NCBI GenBank assembly: GCA_037355855.1
Contig: CM074762.1
Span: 2,108,001-2,172,000, forward strand
Source: Pseudo-nitzschia pungens
Taxonomy: Eukaryota; Bacillariophyta; Bacillariophyceae; Bacillariales; Bacillariaceae
Reading direction: 5' to 3'
Length of the DNA: 64,000 nucleotides
The translations under genes were made by a program, and so were the position numbers. The notes under the pieces were generated by a model, which searched no databases, was not told where the DNA came from, and saw nothing but the letters and a program-made list of their open reading frames with translations. This document shows positions 40,835-51,791 of this stretch, piece after piece (within the stretch, counting starts at the first letter, position 1; each line of letters begins with the position of its first letter).

Positions 40835-42701
40835 AAAACGAATGATGCGATGCAATGTTATGCGATGCAATGTTATGCGATGCAATGTGATAGCTGCAAG
40901 GCTGGATGAATTGTGTTTCTTGGATTCCGTTTCTTGCGAGGCGAAGTTTGGAATACCGTTCCATTGATTCAAAAGCCTTTCCAATGCATCGTGGTCTTCG
41001 CTTTTGGTGCCAACACTCAACGCAAATACGTCGCGGACAGTGCTTGCCGTTGCCAGCCGCTGCTACCTCGTAGCGTTGTCACGTTGGGAGATCGCTTCCT
41101 TCCATTTTTTTTGTATGTCACTTGATGAAACGAAAGGCGATCAACGCGCATGGTGGCTGCAATCAAAAATTGGAGCCCCTCATCCGAGTTGTTGCCATTG
41201 ACTTGGCTTTGGCTGAGGTCGAACCTAATCTCGGTAGGACTCGTTCTTTTGTTGCTGCTACGTTCCCGGTCCGAGAAGAGAAGAGCTGCGTGGTGGATGG
41301 AAGTGGCAGAGGTGGTGACGTTAATGAATCCACAGCGTGGCATTCGTGGTTGCGACAACATCTGTCGCATCAGCGGACCCTGTGAAGTGACCGGTAGGCG
41401 CAAAGTTACCTGGGACGGAACGCTAGACTTCTTTAGGGTGTGAGGAACCTTGTACTAGTTCTCGATAATGTAGTACCAGTTTCAGTGATGGATGGTTATC
41501 TAGCCTCTGGTTGTGGTATATGGTGGTGGTTCTTCAGTTTTTAGCCTCGAGATCAAAAGTGTCGGAATGAGTCGAATGACAGTGTTTTGTTCACGCCGTA
41601 CAGAGAAACAGATAGAGTGAAGCTTATGATTCCAAATACAAATAATAATAATAACACCAGTGGAAGCCAAGCATCGAGAGACTTGTATAAAAGCACTAGC
41701 CGTTTCTTGTCAAGAAGTCAATGCTACGGGAGTGAGAGGAAGTCCCTCAAGAGTAAAGAAAAGGGTCCGGTATATAAAAATTGAACGCTGGTGAAGCACT
41801 CTGAAGTTTCAGTTGAGCTAGTATTCGTGGAAAGGATACAAGGACCACAGTTTCATTTTCAACCTAGTAGCTAGTATACACTATATTGAAATGGCACCAG
41901 GGTAATCATCGCCCTCTCGTCCATTCCGTTGAGATAGGGACGGCACTTGCTTGTTCCTCCTTCTAATGCCAATTATTGCCAGTTTCATAGGTCTCCCAAC
42001 AAGAAGTAATGTGAAAATTGATACTTTTGATGTAATTGCGAACCATGGCGACTTCCTGCGAATCATCATCTTCATACTTCATCGTTGCTTCTACTATCAC
42101 TTCGTTCTCCTTCTCTTGTCTGACCCTCTATCTTACTAAGTACCAGGTACGTACAAAGTCCTCGCGTTAAATCACAGTTTCGTCAGACGGGGAGGTAATT
42201 ACGAGTTAAGGTTACCCGTTCCAGTTCTCGACGAACGACACCACTACCGACATTAGTCCGTCAAAAAAACGGTACCGTAAATACCTAAAAATGTTGGTAG
42301 TCCTGTGTGTTGGTATGCCCCTACCGTATTGTTGATTAACGCATGTATTCCAATAAGAGTGAGCGTTTGTCACAACCGTATTTGCTCGGGATTCATCCTC
42401 ACACTGGTAAATCCGATACCGTACTGTGAAAACTTGAGCGAAGTGATTTACCGTACCGGTATACGTAACCTTACCGGTAGGCCTGCTTTCTTTTTTTAAA
42501 AAAAAAGAAAAAATTCCAAAAACAGTAAAGGAAGGACGAACATTACAATCAGAAGTATGCAAAGCATCTTACTAATTACTGTATCCACTAATCACAGCAA
42601 AAGGTGACACCCATACACTGCAAGAGAAGCTGCATCAGTGATAATAAGAAGAAGGATGGACTAATCCAGCGGAAGTTGAACGACCGATCATAGTGAGGGC
42701 A
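40835..42701. other. Intergenic region with a 15-bp triple repeat
   Basis: Three copies of TGCGATGCAATGTTA (last one ending GTGA) lie at 40846-40890 just after the DTD-like stop. Overlapping open frames on both strands at about 41017-41443 lack any recognisable pattern. A TACCGGTA-rich patch lies at 42451-42480, followed by a T7A9 run near 42490. No gene is supported. Confidence 0.45.
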
Positions 42702-43920
42702 ATGACAAAAAAGGTGTCTTTGTGCAAGTGCGGCCCTCCGCTGTTTGCATGCATCTTAGTCCACGTCTATTTATTTTGTTACATATCATCAATCCCATCA
42801 ACTACCCTCGATTATACCGTACAAGATCCATTGAGAACTAACATCAGTACTTTCAGCAACGCCGAAATCGATGGGATAAAACCCAAACTTCTTTCCACGG
42901 AGGATCGTTCTCAGGATCATCTGTTTGTTCACATTGGAAAAGCGGGCGGCAGCTCGATTCAACAAATGGTCAAAAAAGCGAGCGAAATCTGCGATGAATT
43001 GAATGCAAAACGAAAGGATGACAATAGCAAAAATACAACGATCCTCCGGTCACAGGTGTGCGCTCTCGCCACGATCCCGAAAGATCGAGTGCACCTTCGA
43101 GCTCGGCTGTCTGCAACGGATTGGTATTCAAAATACCATCAATTTTTTGTGAATGTTCGCGATCCCATAGATCGACTGGTTTCGTGGTTCAACTACGAAA
43201 TTATTGCCTTTCGCAAGGAACCAAGATGGGCGCTGGCCAATAAAACTGGAGAGCCTTCAGATAACTTTCGAAGGCTCTCGAAAGAATGTTTTCCGGGGAA
43301 AAATGGATTCGCTGACATGGTAACCAGTGCGTTATTGTCGTCAAAGAACAAGAAACAGAAACAATCCGATGGTAGGCTTTCCTGTAACGAGCTCGCACGA
43401 TCTTGTTTGAGGGGAGATATCATGTGTTATGGTCACAACTACTACAATTACGAGACTTATTTGGAAGAAATTCTAAGGCGAAAAGCAAACGAGGAAAGGA
43501 TACGAATAGACGTGATCCGATCAGAGCAATCTATGGAGGATTTCAACCGTACTGTTGGCTTATGGACGAGCGACAACCCAAAAGAACTAGAGCAATATGC
43601 TGGGGTTACTCCCCAAGTCCAATCGCTGTACGGAAAAGTTCGATCCATAAACGATTACGGCAGGTAAGAAAAAAAAGAATTCCAAACCCGAAGCTTTGCC
43701 ACCAGAAGCTCGATCCGCATTGTGCAAACATATTTGTGATGAGTTGATTGTTTACAAATCCATTCTGAAAGCAGCCGATAACTTGCATTCGTTGGATATA
43801 CGGGAGAGTTATGACGCCTTGGATGAACACTGTCGATTCCAAGTTGACAAGGTTTGCGGAACAACGTGGACTTTTCGAAACATCAAGAAGAGAAAGGATG
43901 TTTTCAGTCAACCATGGTGA
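42702..43920 (+). CDS. Membrane-anchored sulfotransferase-like protein (one frame change near the C-terminus)
   Basis: From ATG 42702 the protein has a short N-terminal tail, a hydrophobic anchor at about residues 14-32 (FACILVHVYLFCYI) and a lumenal catalytic part, the Golgi sulfotransferase layout. LFVHIGKAGGSSIQQ near residue 75 is the 5'-phosphosulfate loop that binds PAPS. FFVNVRDPIDRLVSWFNYEI near residue 150 is the 3'-phosphate site. The first frame stops at 43667 after NDYGR, but the next frame continues as LPPEARSALCKHICDELIVY to 43918, which is coherent and fits a C-terminal helix region. The join lies at about 43655-43665 before an A-run. GTAAGA...AAAG could be spliced in frame only as a 14-nt intron, which is implausible, so an indel is preferred. 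Confidence 0.68.
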
Positions 43921-45040
43921 AAGCAGTACTAGAATCAAGTTATTTTTGTGCTCTTGACGTAGTATAAGAATAGGGTTGAGTATTTGTGATTGCTTTCGAG
44001 CAAATGGCAATGGAGGAAAGTCATAGCTGTAGTGTAGCTAATGCGCATCCATGCCCGATCACGAGTGTACTCAATGTTTTGAGATTTATGCATAGTAGTT
44101 TGACTGGACTTGTTCTAGTCTAATTTTGAAAGAGTCAAGTCATCAGAAATAATAAACAATTTTTTGTTTGTATTTCAAATTGAAAATTACACCGTACTGC
44201 TGTTGGTTTTTCTTGCACATCCTAACGAAAGAATCAATAATAAGGAGCAGTATTTTGAATGGGATATTGATCAATCTTTGCTTTGTTTCTTGTCGAGCTT
44301 GGAATAAGAATTACACTTCATTAGGTCGTCCTAGAGAGATGAAATTTCGGCGAATCGATTTCGCAATACCGGTATTATTACCAGTACCGGTACTCGTGTT
44401 GAAAGAGCAACAATAAAATCAATGCTCGTAATCTCTTAGCTCAACAGATGATGTTACGATACGAACTAATCTTACCGGTACTAGTAGAAATGACGTACGT
44501 GTAGGTTGTGCGTAACCTGCCGTTACCTACCGTGCCGTAAGCTACCCGCGGACCCGGACACAGGTATTTTTGAAAAAGTACGGTATGTTTTTTTTTTCGT
44601 TTTGCTCCTTCCTTTTCATTTTTTGATTGTTTTCTGGTGTACAGTATTTAAGATAGTAAATATGCCAAATCTGTTGTTGGGAAGTCCACTTTTCCAAACT
44701 TGGGGATTCCAGTTGTTGTGAAAACTTGTTAGTGACGCGCGCCGGACGCTTTAAATTTTCTGCGATAAGGAAAGATTCAATATTACGGGTACAGAAGAAA
44801 ATAGAATTTGTCATTAGCGATGAAGCTTGTCACGCTTCCGTAAAAACTATGGTCACAAAATGAACTGGCTCATTTCTTCAGCGATTGGGCTTCCACACTT
44901 TGAAGAATTCTTGAATTCATGGATAGCTGCACATTACCAACAAAGAGGTCAATAATTTACTAATTGCTGCCTCAATCGAGTAAATTCATTACACGACACC
45001 CAGTAGTTTGGACAGTTTCTGAATTGAACGACTGTATAGC
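43921..45040. other. Intergenic region with ACCGGT motifs
   Basis: Two patches of ACCGGTA palindromes occur (44366-44393 and about 44472-44480). The rest is AT-rich without open frames of interest. Confidence 0.45.
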
Positions 45041-46426
45041 ATGATGATTGTCAGATGGATCTCGTTGTTGCCGATGACTGTGGTGATAGGACGTCACAGC
45101 GTTGTGGGAAACCCCACATCTTCAACGAGACGAACATACATGACTGTTGAATATGATTACAAACTAGAAGCTAACATCAGCGATGTTGACTTCGGAGAAC
45201 AATACAACATTGACGCCAAGAAGCCGGCAGAAGATGCTGTGCACCAGATCGACTCATCAATTATTGAATCTATTCAATTGGCACTCCCTAACGGTGGCAT
45301 TCCCGAAGGGAAAACAATACCGGATATCGAATTCAACACTGTCACGAGCCGATTCATCAATATGTGCTTTACGGAAAGCGACGCATGCAAGTGGGTAAAG
45401 TCAAGAATCCGTCTGTCATATGTAGGAGAGAGACCGCAAAATGCAATGGAACGCGTTACATTGGGCTTAGTCAAAGATTACCTCCAGGAGATCAATGACT
45501 CAAATCCACTAGTAACAACTACGTATGTGTATCCGATGATTTACTCTTCCGTTGTCCAATTCCATATTTCTCCCGTGGATGGACCAATGAGTGATACTGA
45601 TATTAAACATCTTGAAGAGGCTTTTACCAAAGTATTCCATGCCACCGTTTCCGCGCTTGATGGAGACACAGATATATCTGAAGGATATTTTGTATATCAA
45701 GATACCAAGGATCTAGAAGGTCAAAAAGTAGAGGATGAGATCACACTCACACCACCATCCATCGTATCCGTGGATATGTCGTATTTTGGAAAATGCAGGT
45801 ATTGTGAGGAAGATGAACTTGTTGAAACCATAGATGCGTCAATTCAAGACAATTTGGCGTCATTCCTTCGGTACTTAAAGACAAACGGCGGTCCATATTT
45901 TCAACGAGTGGAAGAAGTTACACTTTCGAAGCCAGATCTACCAGATGGACTTCCCCCAACCGCAAATGAATCTGTCTATGATATGACAGCCCCAAAGGCT
46001 TCTAAAAAACTTCCATGGGCCCTTTGGTTGGGCGTTGGTGTTACCGTCGTTGTGCTAGCTACTGGAATTCTGATCATCGTACGAGATCAAAAGAAACTCA
46101 GCAAAGAGGAAGCCAGCACGGGTGAGGAAAGTAGTGTATACGAAGAGAGAAACCATGAAAATGACGAGGATGACGAAGATGACGAGGATGACGAAGATGA
46201 CGAAGATGACGACGATGACGAGGATGACAATCGAAGTGACAATTCCGAGAACGACGATGACGAGAATGACGATGAAGACAACGGGGACAGCGGTGACATC
46301 GACGAAAATGGGACAGACCTCGAGTGTGGAACGTCAACGTCAGTTGAAGAAAGCTCGACGGTTTCGAACAAGGAAACCTTTGACTCAACTGGAGCCCATA
46401 GTAATTACGAGGTATATGTTTACTAA
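45041..46426 (+). CDS. Type I membrane protein with acidic cytoplasmic tail, function unknown
   Basis: The 461-residue protein begins MMIVRWISLLPMTVVIGRHS, a signal peptide. The ectodomain of about 300 residues contains two Cys pairs (MCFTESDACKW and KCRYCEEDE) and mixed alpha/beta composition without a family I know. A transmembrane helix (PWALWLGVGVTVVVLATGIL) is at about residues 325-347, followed by RDQKK. The tail is strongly acidic, with GAT/GAC/GAG codon repeats from 46152 to 46290 giving Asp/Glu runs, then Ser/Thr-rich. Cell-surface or vacuolar location is likely. Codon composition is AT-richer than the neighbours on the left. Confidence 0.65.
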   Translation: MMIVRWISLLPMTVVIGRHSVVGNPTSSTRRTYMTVEYDYKLEANISDVDFGEQYNIDAKKPAEDAVHQIDSSIIESIQLALPNGGIPEGKTIPDIEFNTVTSRFINMCFTESDACKWVKSRIRLSYVGERPQNAMERVTLGLVKDYLQEINDSNPLVTTTYVYPMIYSSVVQFHISPVDGPMSDTDIKHLEEAFTKVFHATVSALDGDTDISEGYFVYQDTKDLEGQKVEDEITLTPPSIVSVDMSYFGKCRYCEEDELVETIDASIQDNLASFLRYLKTNGGPYFQRVEEVTLSKPDLPDGLPPTANESVYDMTAPKASKKLPWALWLGVGVTVVVLATGILIIVRDQKKLSKEEASTGEESSVYEERNHENDEDDEDDEDDEDDEDDDDDEDDNRSDNSENDDDENDDEDNGDSGDIDENGTDLECGTSTSVEESSTVSNKETFDSTGAHSNYEVYVY

Positions 46427-46920
46427 GGAAACATGACATCGGATCAACTTTTCGACAGCAGAATTCATAATAATGATTGGAACCCAAGAACATTATCAAA
46501 ATGATAATTTACAGCCTTTTTGCGGCTCATGAAACGACTTGAGCACGTATTGGAGAAATCCGTGCGAATGCGAGCTACTACTACAACGTAACCATCTTTC
46601 AAAAATATATTTTCTCCGAGTGGTGTGGGTGTATACTGTACAAAAAATACATAAAGAAGAATATTATTTTCTTTTGAGTAAATATTTGCAATCTAACGTG
46701 CAGCTGAATCATACGAAGTAGTCTGCAAGAGCAACTCCAATCCGAGTAATTGTATCAAAAAATATAGTTGCCATTTCAAGCATTACCGGTACAGGAATCA
46801 GCGGAGTTCCGTTCTACTTTTGAAACATTGAGATCATCATTATTATTTAATTTGTGACGTTTTTTCTCTTTGTATTGTTTGTTGTAGATTGATTTGATGC
46901 CAAGCACATGTATTCAGTCG
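46427..46920. other. Convergent intergenic region, nothing identified
   Basis: AT-rich spacer between convergent genes with one TACCGGTA motif near 46785. No gene is seen. Confidence 0.4.
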
Positions 46921-48636
46921 CTACCTACCACTATATGTCTCGAGGAACTGCGAATCCAACCATTCCTGTACAATCGGAATCTGATAGGCCGGAACGAACA
47001 AGACCTCATTTCCTGGTATATCAACAATCGCTTGGTGGCTAGTAAGCTCTTCAAAAACAAAAGCAGCAAAGGCCAACATAGCCACCCGCCCGTTAAACAG
47101 CTCGCGTTCCTGCATGTTTCGTTTCATCGTCGGTGGAGCTCCTTCCAAAACCCGGAGTGGATCCCAGAAACAATCTCCCGGCAAAAACGCATCACCGACG
47201 CCCTCCTCTTCCTGGATGTCCTTGGTATAAATGTCCAAATATCCCAGAAGCATCATAATGAGTGTCATGAAGAGTGGGAGGTACGGAAGCGTAACGGGAC
47301 CGTACAGGAGGGGCCCGGCAGTGTCGGATCCCAGGATGAAATTGTCGAGCTTTTCCTGGATCGGCCATATGATCACCGCCAGCATTGCCAATCGCCCGTG
47401 CCGGATCTCGGCCTCCCGGTAGTCCCTCAGCACCAAGGCCGTCGGACGGGGATCGGGAGGAGGGTCGTTGTTCGGGTTCCCGCCGGGCAACCAGTTCAGG
47501 AAACGGTATTGGAATTCCTTCACGTAATCCTTGTCCGCAAAGTGAAACGGGTCGAAGCCAAAATCCCCAGGGAGAGTTCCCGATCCGACCCCGGCTTCTA
47601 CCGGAACCACTCCCTGGAGCAGTGCTTCTTCTAACGAAATCGGAGAAAAGATGTTGTCTTGGACTCTTGTCACGGCGGCTGCGACCGTCTCGGGCGTCTT
47701 TGATTTTTCCTCTTCCCGGTCCTTCTTCTCGCGCACGATTTCTTCGTCCTCGCCATCGTCTGCGTCATCGTCGGCACCGTCGTCTTCGTCGTCGACATCA
47801 ACGCCCACCGCTTCTTCGAGGAAATCAAACAAGGATTCCATGTCTTCCAGGTCGTCCACGTCCCCCATAAACATCAGTCCGTCATCGTCGTCCTCGTCCC
47901 CGTCTCCAATGATTGCATCGTCCTCGTCCTCGTCCTCGTCGTCAAAGTCGTCGTCCTCGCACATGCCTTCGATGCTGCAGTACTCCTCTATGTCCTGCAG
48001 CATTTTTTCCATGGATTCGAGCCGCGCCAATCCTCTCTTTAGGTATTCCTTGTCGTCGTAGTCGTCGTCGTCATCGTCGTAATCCTCGTCATCGAATTCA
48101 TAGGGAAATATTTTTTGCTCGTCGAATTTTTCGTAGAGATCATCGACGTACTCGTCTCCCTCGCCATCCTTGTCGTTGTGACCGCCTGCCTGACTCCTAG
48201 CAACCAAGGTCCCGAGTATTGGCGCGCGTGCTATTCGACTGCCTCTCACGAACGTCGCATAAGAATGAGTTGTTTTGGATGCGGGAGATGCCCTTCTTTG
48301 GTACTCGTTGCAAAATCTTCCATTGGTCCGTATCGTTGGTATTCTGTTTGATCTGAAACCATTCGGATTGTTGTTGTTGCTGTAGTTGTTGTTGTTGAAT
48401 GCCAGGGTTGCCAGGGGAATTTTTTCGGCCGACCATGAAATCATCGCGATCGTCAGAACGAAAGGCAGGGTCGAAGAAACGAACCTGGATCGTGCCCTCG
48501 AGGTGGATATACGTGTTGTCCGCTCTTGTGCGTTTTCGGCGATGGACAAGCTCCTGCTTCTTCTCGGACGAATATTTCTGGACTTTGTAGCATTGTCCAG
48601 CGATGATTTTCGACTCTGACTGTTGGCCCGCACCAT
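46921..48636 (-). CDS. LHC-superfamily protein with long acidic N-terminal extension
   Basis: From ATG 48636 the protein has 571 residues. A basic leader is followed by FVSSTLPFVLTIAMISW and TLAFN, a late signal peptide with plastid motif. About 230 residues rich in Asp and Glu follow. The C-terminal 230 residues form a chlorophyll-binding-type domain. GTLPGDFGFDPFHF precedes helix 1, REAEIRHGRLAMLAVIIWPI, with the ExxxxR chlorophyll/salt-bridge pattern. A middle helix (LPLFMTLIMMLLGYLDIYT) and helix 3 (ERELFNGRVAMLAFAAFVFE) with ExxNGR follow. Both helix motifs are intact, so pigment binding is plausible. The domain is neither a standard FCP nor clearly Lhcx; a RedCAP-like or novel LHC-like class is possible. 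A GTG further upstream is less likely as start. Confidence 0.78.
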   Translation of the reverse strand: MVRANSQSRKSSLDNATKSRNIRPRRSRSLSIAENAQERTTRISTSRARSRFVSSTLPFVLTIAMISWSAEKIPLATLAFNNNNYSNNNNPNGFRSNRIPTIRTNGRFCNEYQRRASPASKTTHSYATFVRGSRIARAPILGTLVARSQAGGHNDKDGEGDEYVDDLYEKFDEQKIFPYEFDDEDYDDDDDDYDDKEYLKRGLARLESMEKMLQDIEEYCSIEGMCEDDDFDDEDEDEDDAIIGDGDEDDDDGLMFMGDVDDLEDMESLFDFLEEAVGVDVDDEDDGADDDADDGEDEEIVREKKDREEEKSKTPETVAAAVTRVQDNIFSPISLEEALLQGVVPVEAGVGSGTLPGDFGFDPFHFADKDYVKEFQYRFLNWLPGGNPNNDPPPDPRPTALVLRDYREAEIRHGRLAMLAVIIWPIQEKLDNFILGSDTAGPLLYGPVTLPYLPLFMTLIMMLLGYLDIYTKDIQEEEGVGDAFLPGDCFWDPLRVLEGAPPTMKRNMQERELFNGRVAMLAFAAFVFEELTSHQAIVDIPGNEVLFVPAYQIPIVQEWLDSQFLETYSGR

Positions 48637-49444
48637 GGTTGTGATTTTGATCTCGATCTCGAGTCGTCGTATGGCACTACACGCACGGTGCAGAGATGCG
48701 AGCACGTATCGATGTTGATGGTTGGATCGCTGGAGATCTTGCCTAACCTCCTCGACTCTTGGCTGAAATCACCAAATTGAGATGCCACACCCCCGTCTGA
48801 TCACACACACTCGTCAACTCGTGGTCCGTGCTGCGATGTGCTTTCCAGTTCGGCAGCCTCGTCGTTCTCTTGGAGAGTGCAACGCAGGGACGTGTAAGAT
48901 TACGGTCGAATGCAACACACAACATCATACAACATCGTCGAAAAGAGAAGAAAAGACGGAAAAGATGCGAAGCTGTGACGTTGAAGCGGTAGGGGCAGAA
49001 TTAGTTTTTCGAAAACCCCCACGCAAATCCTCATCTTCAATGTAGGGTGAGATATTGTTTTGTATTGTTGGTATGGTGCTTCCATAAGTATCTTAGATAT
49101 CAACGGTATACGGGTTCACGCTGCATCTTACGAAGGGGAAATGGCGAATGGCAACAAAATGCTAGTCGAATGAATCGATCAATCGTGTTCCCCCTATGTT
49201 CTTCGCGTGTCAACTTCATGAAACTCGGTAGACAGTTCGTACGGTTAATTACTCGTACCGTAGAGACAACAACTTCTCCTTTCTTCTTGCATTCAACGGC
49301 CGGCACTAGCGATCACTGTCCCGTCCTTCCATTCCAAAGCGTTCTTCCGACTCGAGTGTTGGTTGCACAAGTAGACGACACTATTAATATTATTATTTCA
49401 AAATAATCCGTCGCGACAATAGTGAAATCAGAGAAAAGAAAACA
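48637..49444. other. Divergent intergenic region
   Basis: About 800 bp between the divergent LHC-like and AFG1-like genes. It must contain both promoters. No gene or clear motif is seen. Confidence 0.4.
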
Positions 49445-51544
49445 ATGGGATACACGACGAGGCTCGAGATGTTGAAAGAAATCGGCCGCATAGGCAAAAC
49501 GATGGGAAATCGATCCCGTGGCATCGTCGGTGGACGACAGCCCAACTTTTCTGCGGCGGCAGCATCAGCGACAACAACAGCAACAGCAGCAGCAGCAACA
49601 ACAACAACAACCGCAGTCGCAAACGCAAACACAGAGTTGATCGTGAGATCGAGAAGAAGAGCGAGACCAAGGATACGAACTTCTTGTACGATCGGAATGC
49701 CACAAAATTTGTCAATGGTGAGAACAAGAACGGCACAAACAACGGACTGGACGGCATTCCGGTGTTTTTCTTCCGTCGAACCGGCGCCCGACAATGCCGC
49801 CGGAGGCGATGGCGAGAACGAGAACCAAGAGGCAGGGGACACCGGACCGGTTGCGGAAAAACTGGACCAATTGATTTCGGAGGGTTCCGTCCAACCCGAT
49901 CCGCATCAACTCCGTGCCGCGAGAGAACTCGATAGACTCTACTCGGACTTGATGGCGGCCAAAGCGATGGAGTCGTCCGAGAGGCAAGGCGATGGCGAGG
50001 GATTTTTCACCCAGTTCTTTGGGCAGGCTTTCTCAGCGACCACCGACAGCGATTCCGCGAACACGGGGACGAACAGCGGCAGCCGGGGCATTTACACCTT
50101 CGGGGGTGTCGGTTGCGGCAAGACGTTCTTGATGGAACTCTTTTACCGCGCGCTGGACGAGGACGATGCCTGGGGGACCGACAAGCAAATCGTCCACTAC
50201 CACAAATTCATGCTGAACGTGCACCAGTTCATGCACACCTCCCGGCAGGAACAACGAGAGGCGGGCATCGAGGACGGGAATCTCATCGATCCGGTCGTGG
50301 ACCACATCCTGGAATCCGGAAAGCTGCTGTGTCTGGACGAATTCCAGGTCACGGACGTGGCGGATGCCATGATTCTCAAGGAACTCTTTGGACGCTTGTG
50401 GAAGAAGGGATGCATTCTGGTGACGACATCCAACCGGCCTCCCCGGGATTTGTATCTCCACGGCCTGCAACGGGACCGTTTCTTGCCCTTTGTGGACTTG
50501 TTGGAAGAACGGTGCAATGTCGTGAGTTTGATGGACAACGAGACGGATTATCGAATGGTCATTTCCGCTCAGGATGATAACTGCGACGACGATGACAACG
50601 AGGATGACAACGAAAGCAGTGCTGCCAACGCATCGGCGACCTCGAACGCAACCGTGATCGACGATGGCCAACCGCGAAGGAGAACCGCGAAACGACGCGC
50701 CAAACAAGTGTATTTCTGCGGGAAGGACCAAAAGAAGGTGCTCCAAAAAGTCTTCTACGAACGAGCCAAGGGCCGGCCGAGCAATCCTTCGACCCTGGAA
50801 ACACAGGGCCGAAAAGTAAAGATCCCCATGGCTTGCAAGGCAAAATCGATGTGCATGTTTTCCTTCGAAGACCTGTGCCAAAAGGCTCTCGGCGCTGCCG
50901 ACTATCTAGTGATCGGACAGCAATTTTCGACCGTATTTGTGTACGGGATCCCGACCATGACCGTCAACGAGATCAATTGGCTGCGACGCTTCATCACCTT
51001 TGTGGATTCCATGTACGAGTGGAAGGTTCGATTGCTATTGCAAACAAACGCCGGAAGTGTTGAGGAAATCTTCCGAGTGGACGACAAGGAATCGTACCAG
51101 CAAGACGAAGTGTTTGCCTTTGATCGAACCCGATCGAGATTGGGAGAAATGTCCAGCACCAAGTACTTGTCGAGTCAATGGCTCGGAGAGGGAACAACCT
51201 CGACTGCTACAACCAAACTGGACCTCGAGCCCAGCGTGGCAGATCAATGGCTTCAGATGGTGGGTGGCAACCTCAGCCAGCAGAGTGATGAAGACGAACC
51301 GCACGGTGATGCAGATGGCAACATCGAGGAGTACTACCGAAAGATCTTTGACGGCTTGGATCTGAACAAAGACGGGTTCTTAGACAGGGACGAAATCAAG
51401 ACACTCATGACAAAGGCTTTCGGCTACGAACCAAACGACTTTGTCGTCAATGAGATGATCGCATCGATCGATAAGAACCAGGATGGGGTTATCGATTTGA
51501 AAGAGTTTGGTGCGCTGCTAACCGAAATAAAACAACATCGTTAA
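49445..51544 (+). CDS. AFG1/LACE1-type ATPase fused to a C-terminal EF-hand pair
   Basis: The 699-residue protein has a basic N-terminus (MGYTTRLEMLKEIGRIGKTM) that may target mitochondria, and an Ala/Thr run. The AAA-like core has Walker A GGVGCGKT (220-227), HYHKFMLNVHQFMH, Walker B LLCLDEFQVTD (D298, E299) and TTSNRPPRDLYLHGLQRDRF, all diagnostic of AFG1 (ZapE in bacteria), a mitochondrial inner-membrane protein-quality factor. An Asp/Asn/Ser insert lies near residue 380. DYLVIGQQFSTVFVYGIPTM and NEINWLRRFITFVDSMYEWK complete the domain. Two canonical EF-hand loops follow: DLNKDGFLDRDE (639-650) and DKNQDGVIDLKE (676-687). All Ca-ligand positions are filled. The fusion suggests calcium control of the ATPase; this is inference. 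The reading frame is continuous with no intron. Confidence 0.88.
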   Translation: MGYTTRLEMLKEIGRIGKTMGNRSRGIVGGRQPNFSAAAASATTTATAAAATTTTTAVANANTELIVRSRRRARPRIRTSCTIGMPQNLSMVRTRTAQTTDWTAFRCFSSVEPAPDNAAGGDGENENQEAGDTGPVAEKLDQLISEGSVQPDPHQLRAARELDRLYSDLMAAKAMESSERQGDGEGFFTQFFGQAFSATTDSDSANTGTNSGSRGIYTFGGVGCGKTFLMELFYRALDEDDAWGTDKQIVHYHKFMLNVHQFMHTSRQEQREAGIEDGNLIDPVVDHILESGKLLCLDEFQVTDVADAMILKELFGRLWKKGCILVTTSNRPPRDLYLHGLQRDRFLPFVDLLEERCNVVSLMDNETDYRMVISAQDDNCDDDDNEDDNESSAANASATSNATVIDDGQPRRRTAKRRAKQVYFCGKDQKKVLQKVFYERAKGRPSNPSTLETQGRKVKIPMACKAKSMCMFSFEDLCQKALGAADYLVIGQQFSTVFVYGIPTMTVNEINWLRRFITFVDSMYEWKVRLLLQTNAGSVEEIFRVDDKESYQQDEVFAFDRTRSRLGEMSSTKYLSSQWLGEGTTSTATTKLDLEPSVADQWLQMVGGNLSQQSDEDEPHGDADGNIEEYYRKIFDGLDLNKDGFLDRDEIKTLMTKAFGYEPNDFVVNEMIASIDKNQDGVIDLKEFGALLTEIKQHR

Positions 51545-51791
51545 ATGATAGGAACCGGAGAACGATCGATCAAAAGAGGATCAGAGATCTCAATGATTCT
51601 GGTTCGAAGTTTTTGTGGTGGATTCGTGGATACTCTGAATAAAGTCCTATCCGAACTCATGGGGTGCATTATCTTGCTTTTTCGTGCTGGAGTGAAGAGA
51701 ACTATCGCGTTCCTAAACTGCGAGTATGCTACATCCTGCCCCACGCGCACAGGCTATGAGATTAAATGAAAGTGTCTGGTTGTTCCAAAAA

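Noticed and set aside
41017..41443. Overlapping open frames on both strands
   Set aside because: Neither strand shows a recognisable pattern, and they overlap each other.
43664..43677. 14-nt GTAAG...AAAG intron in the sulfotransferase-like gene
   Set aside because: It fits the frame but is far below any workable intron size.
33043..43920. A sulfated-polysaccharide gene cluster (sulfatase with sulfotransferase)
   Set aside because: The genes are 8 kb apart on opposite strands with unrelated genes and a transposon between them, so proximity is not evidence.
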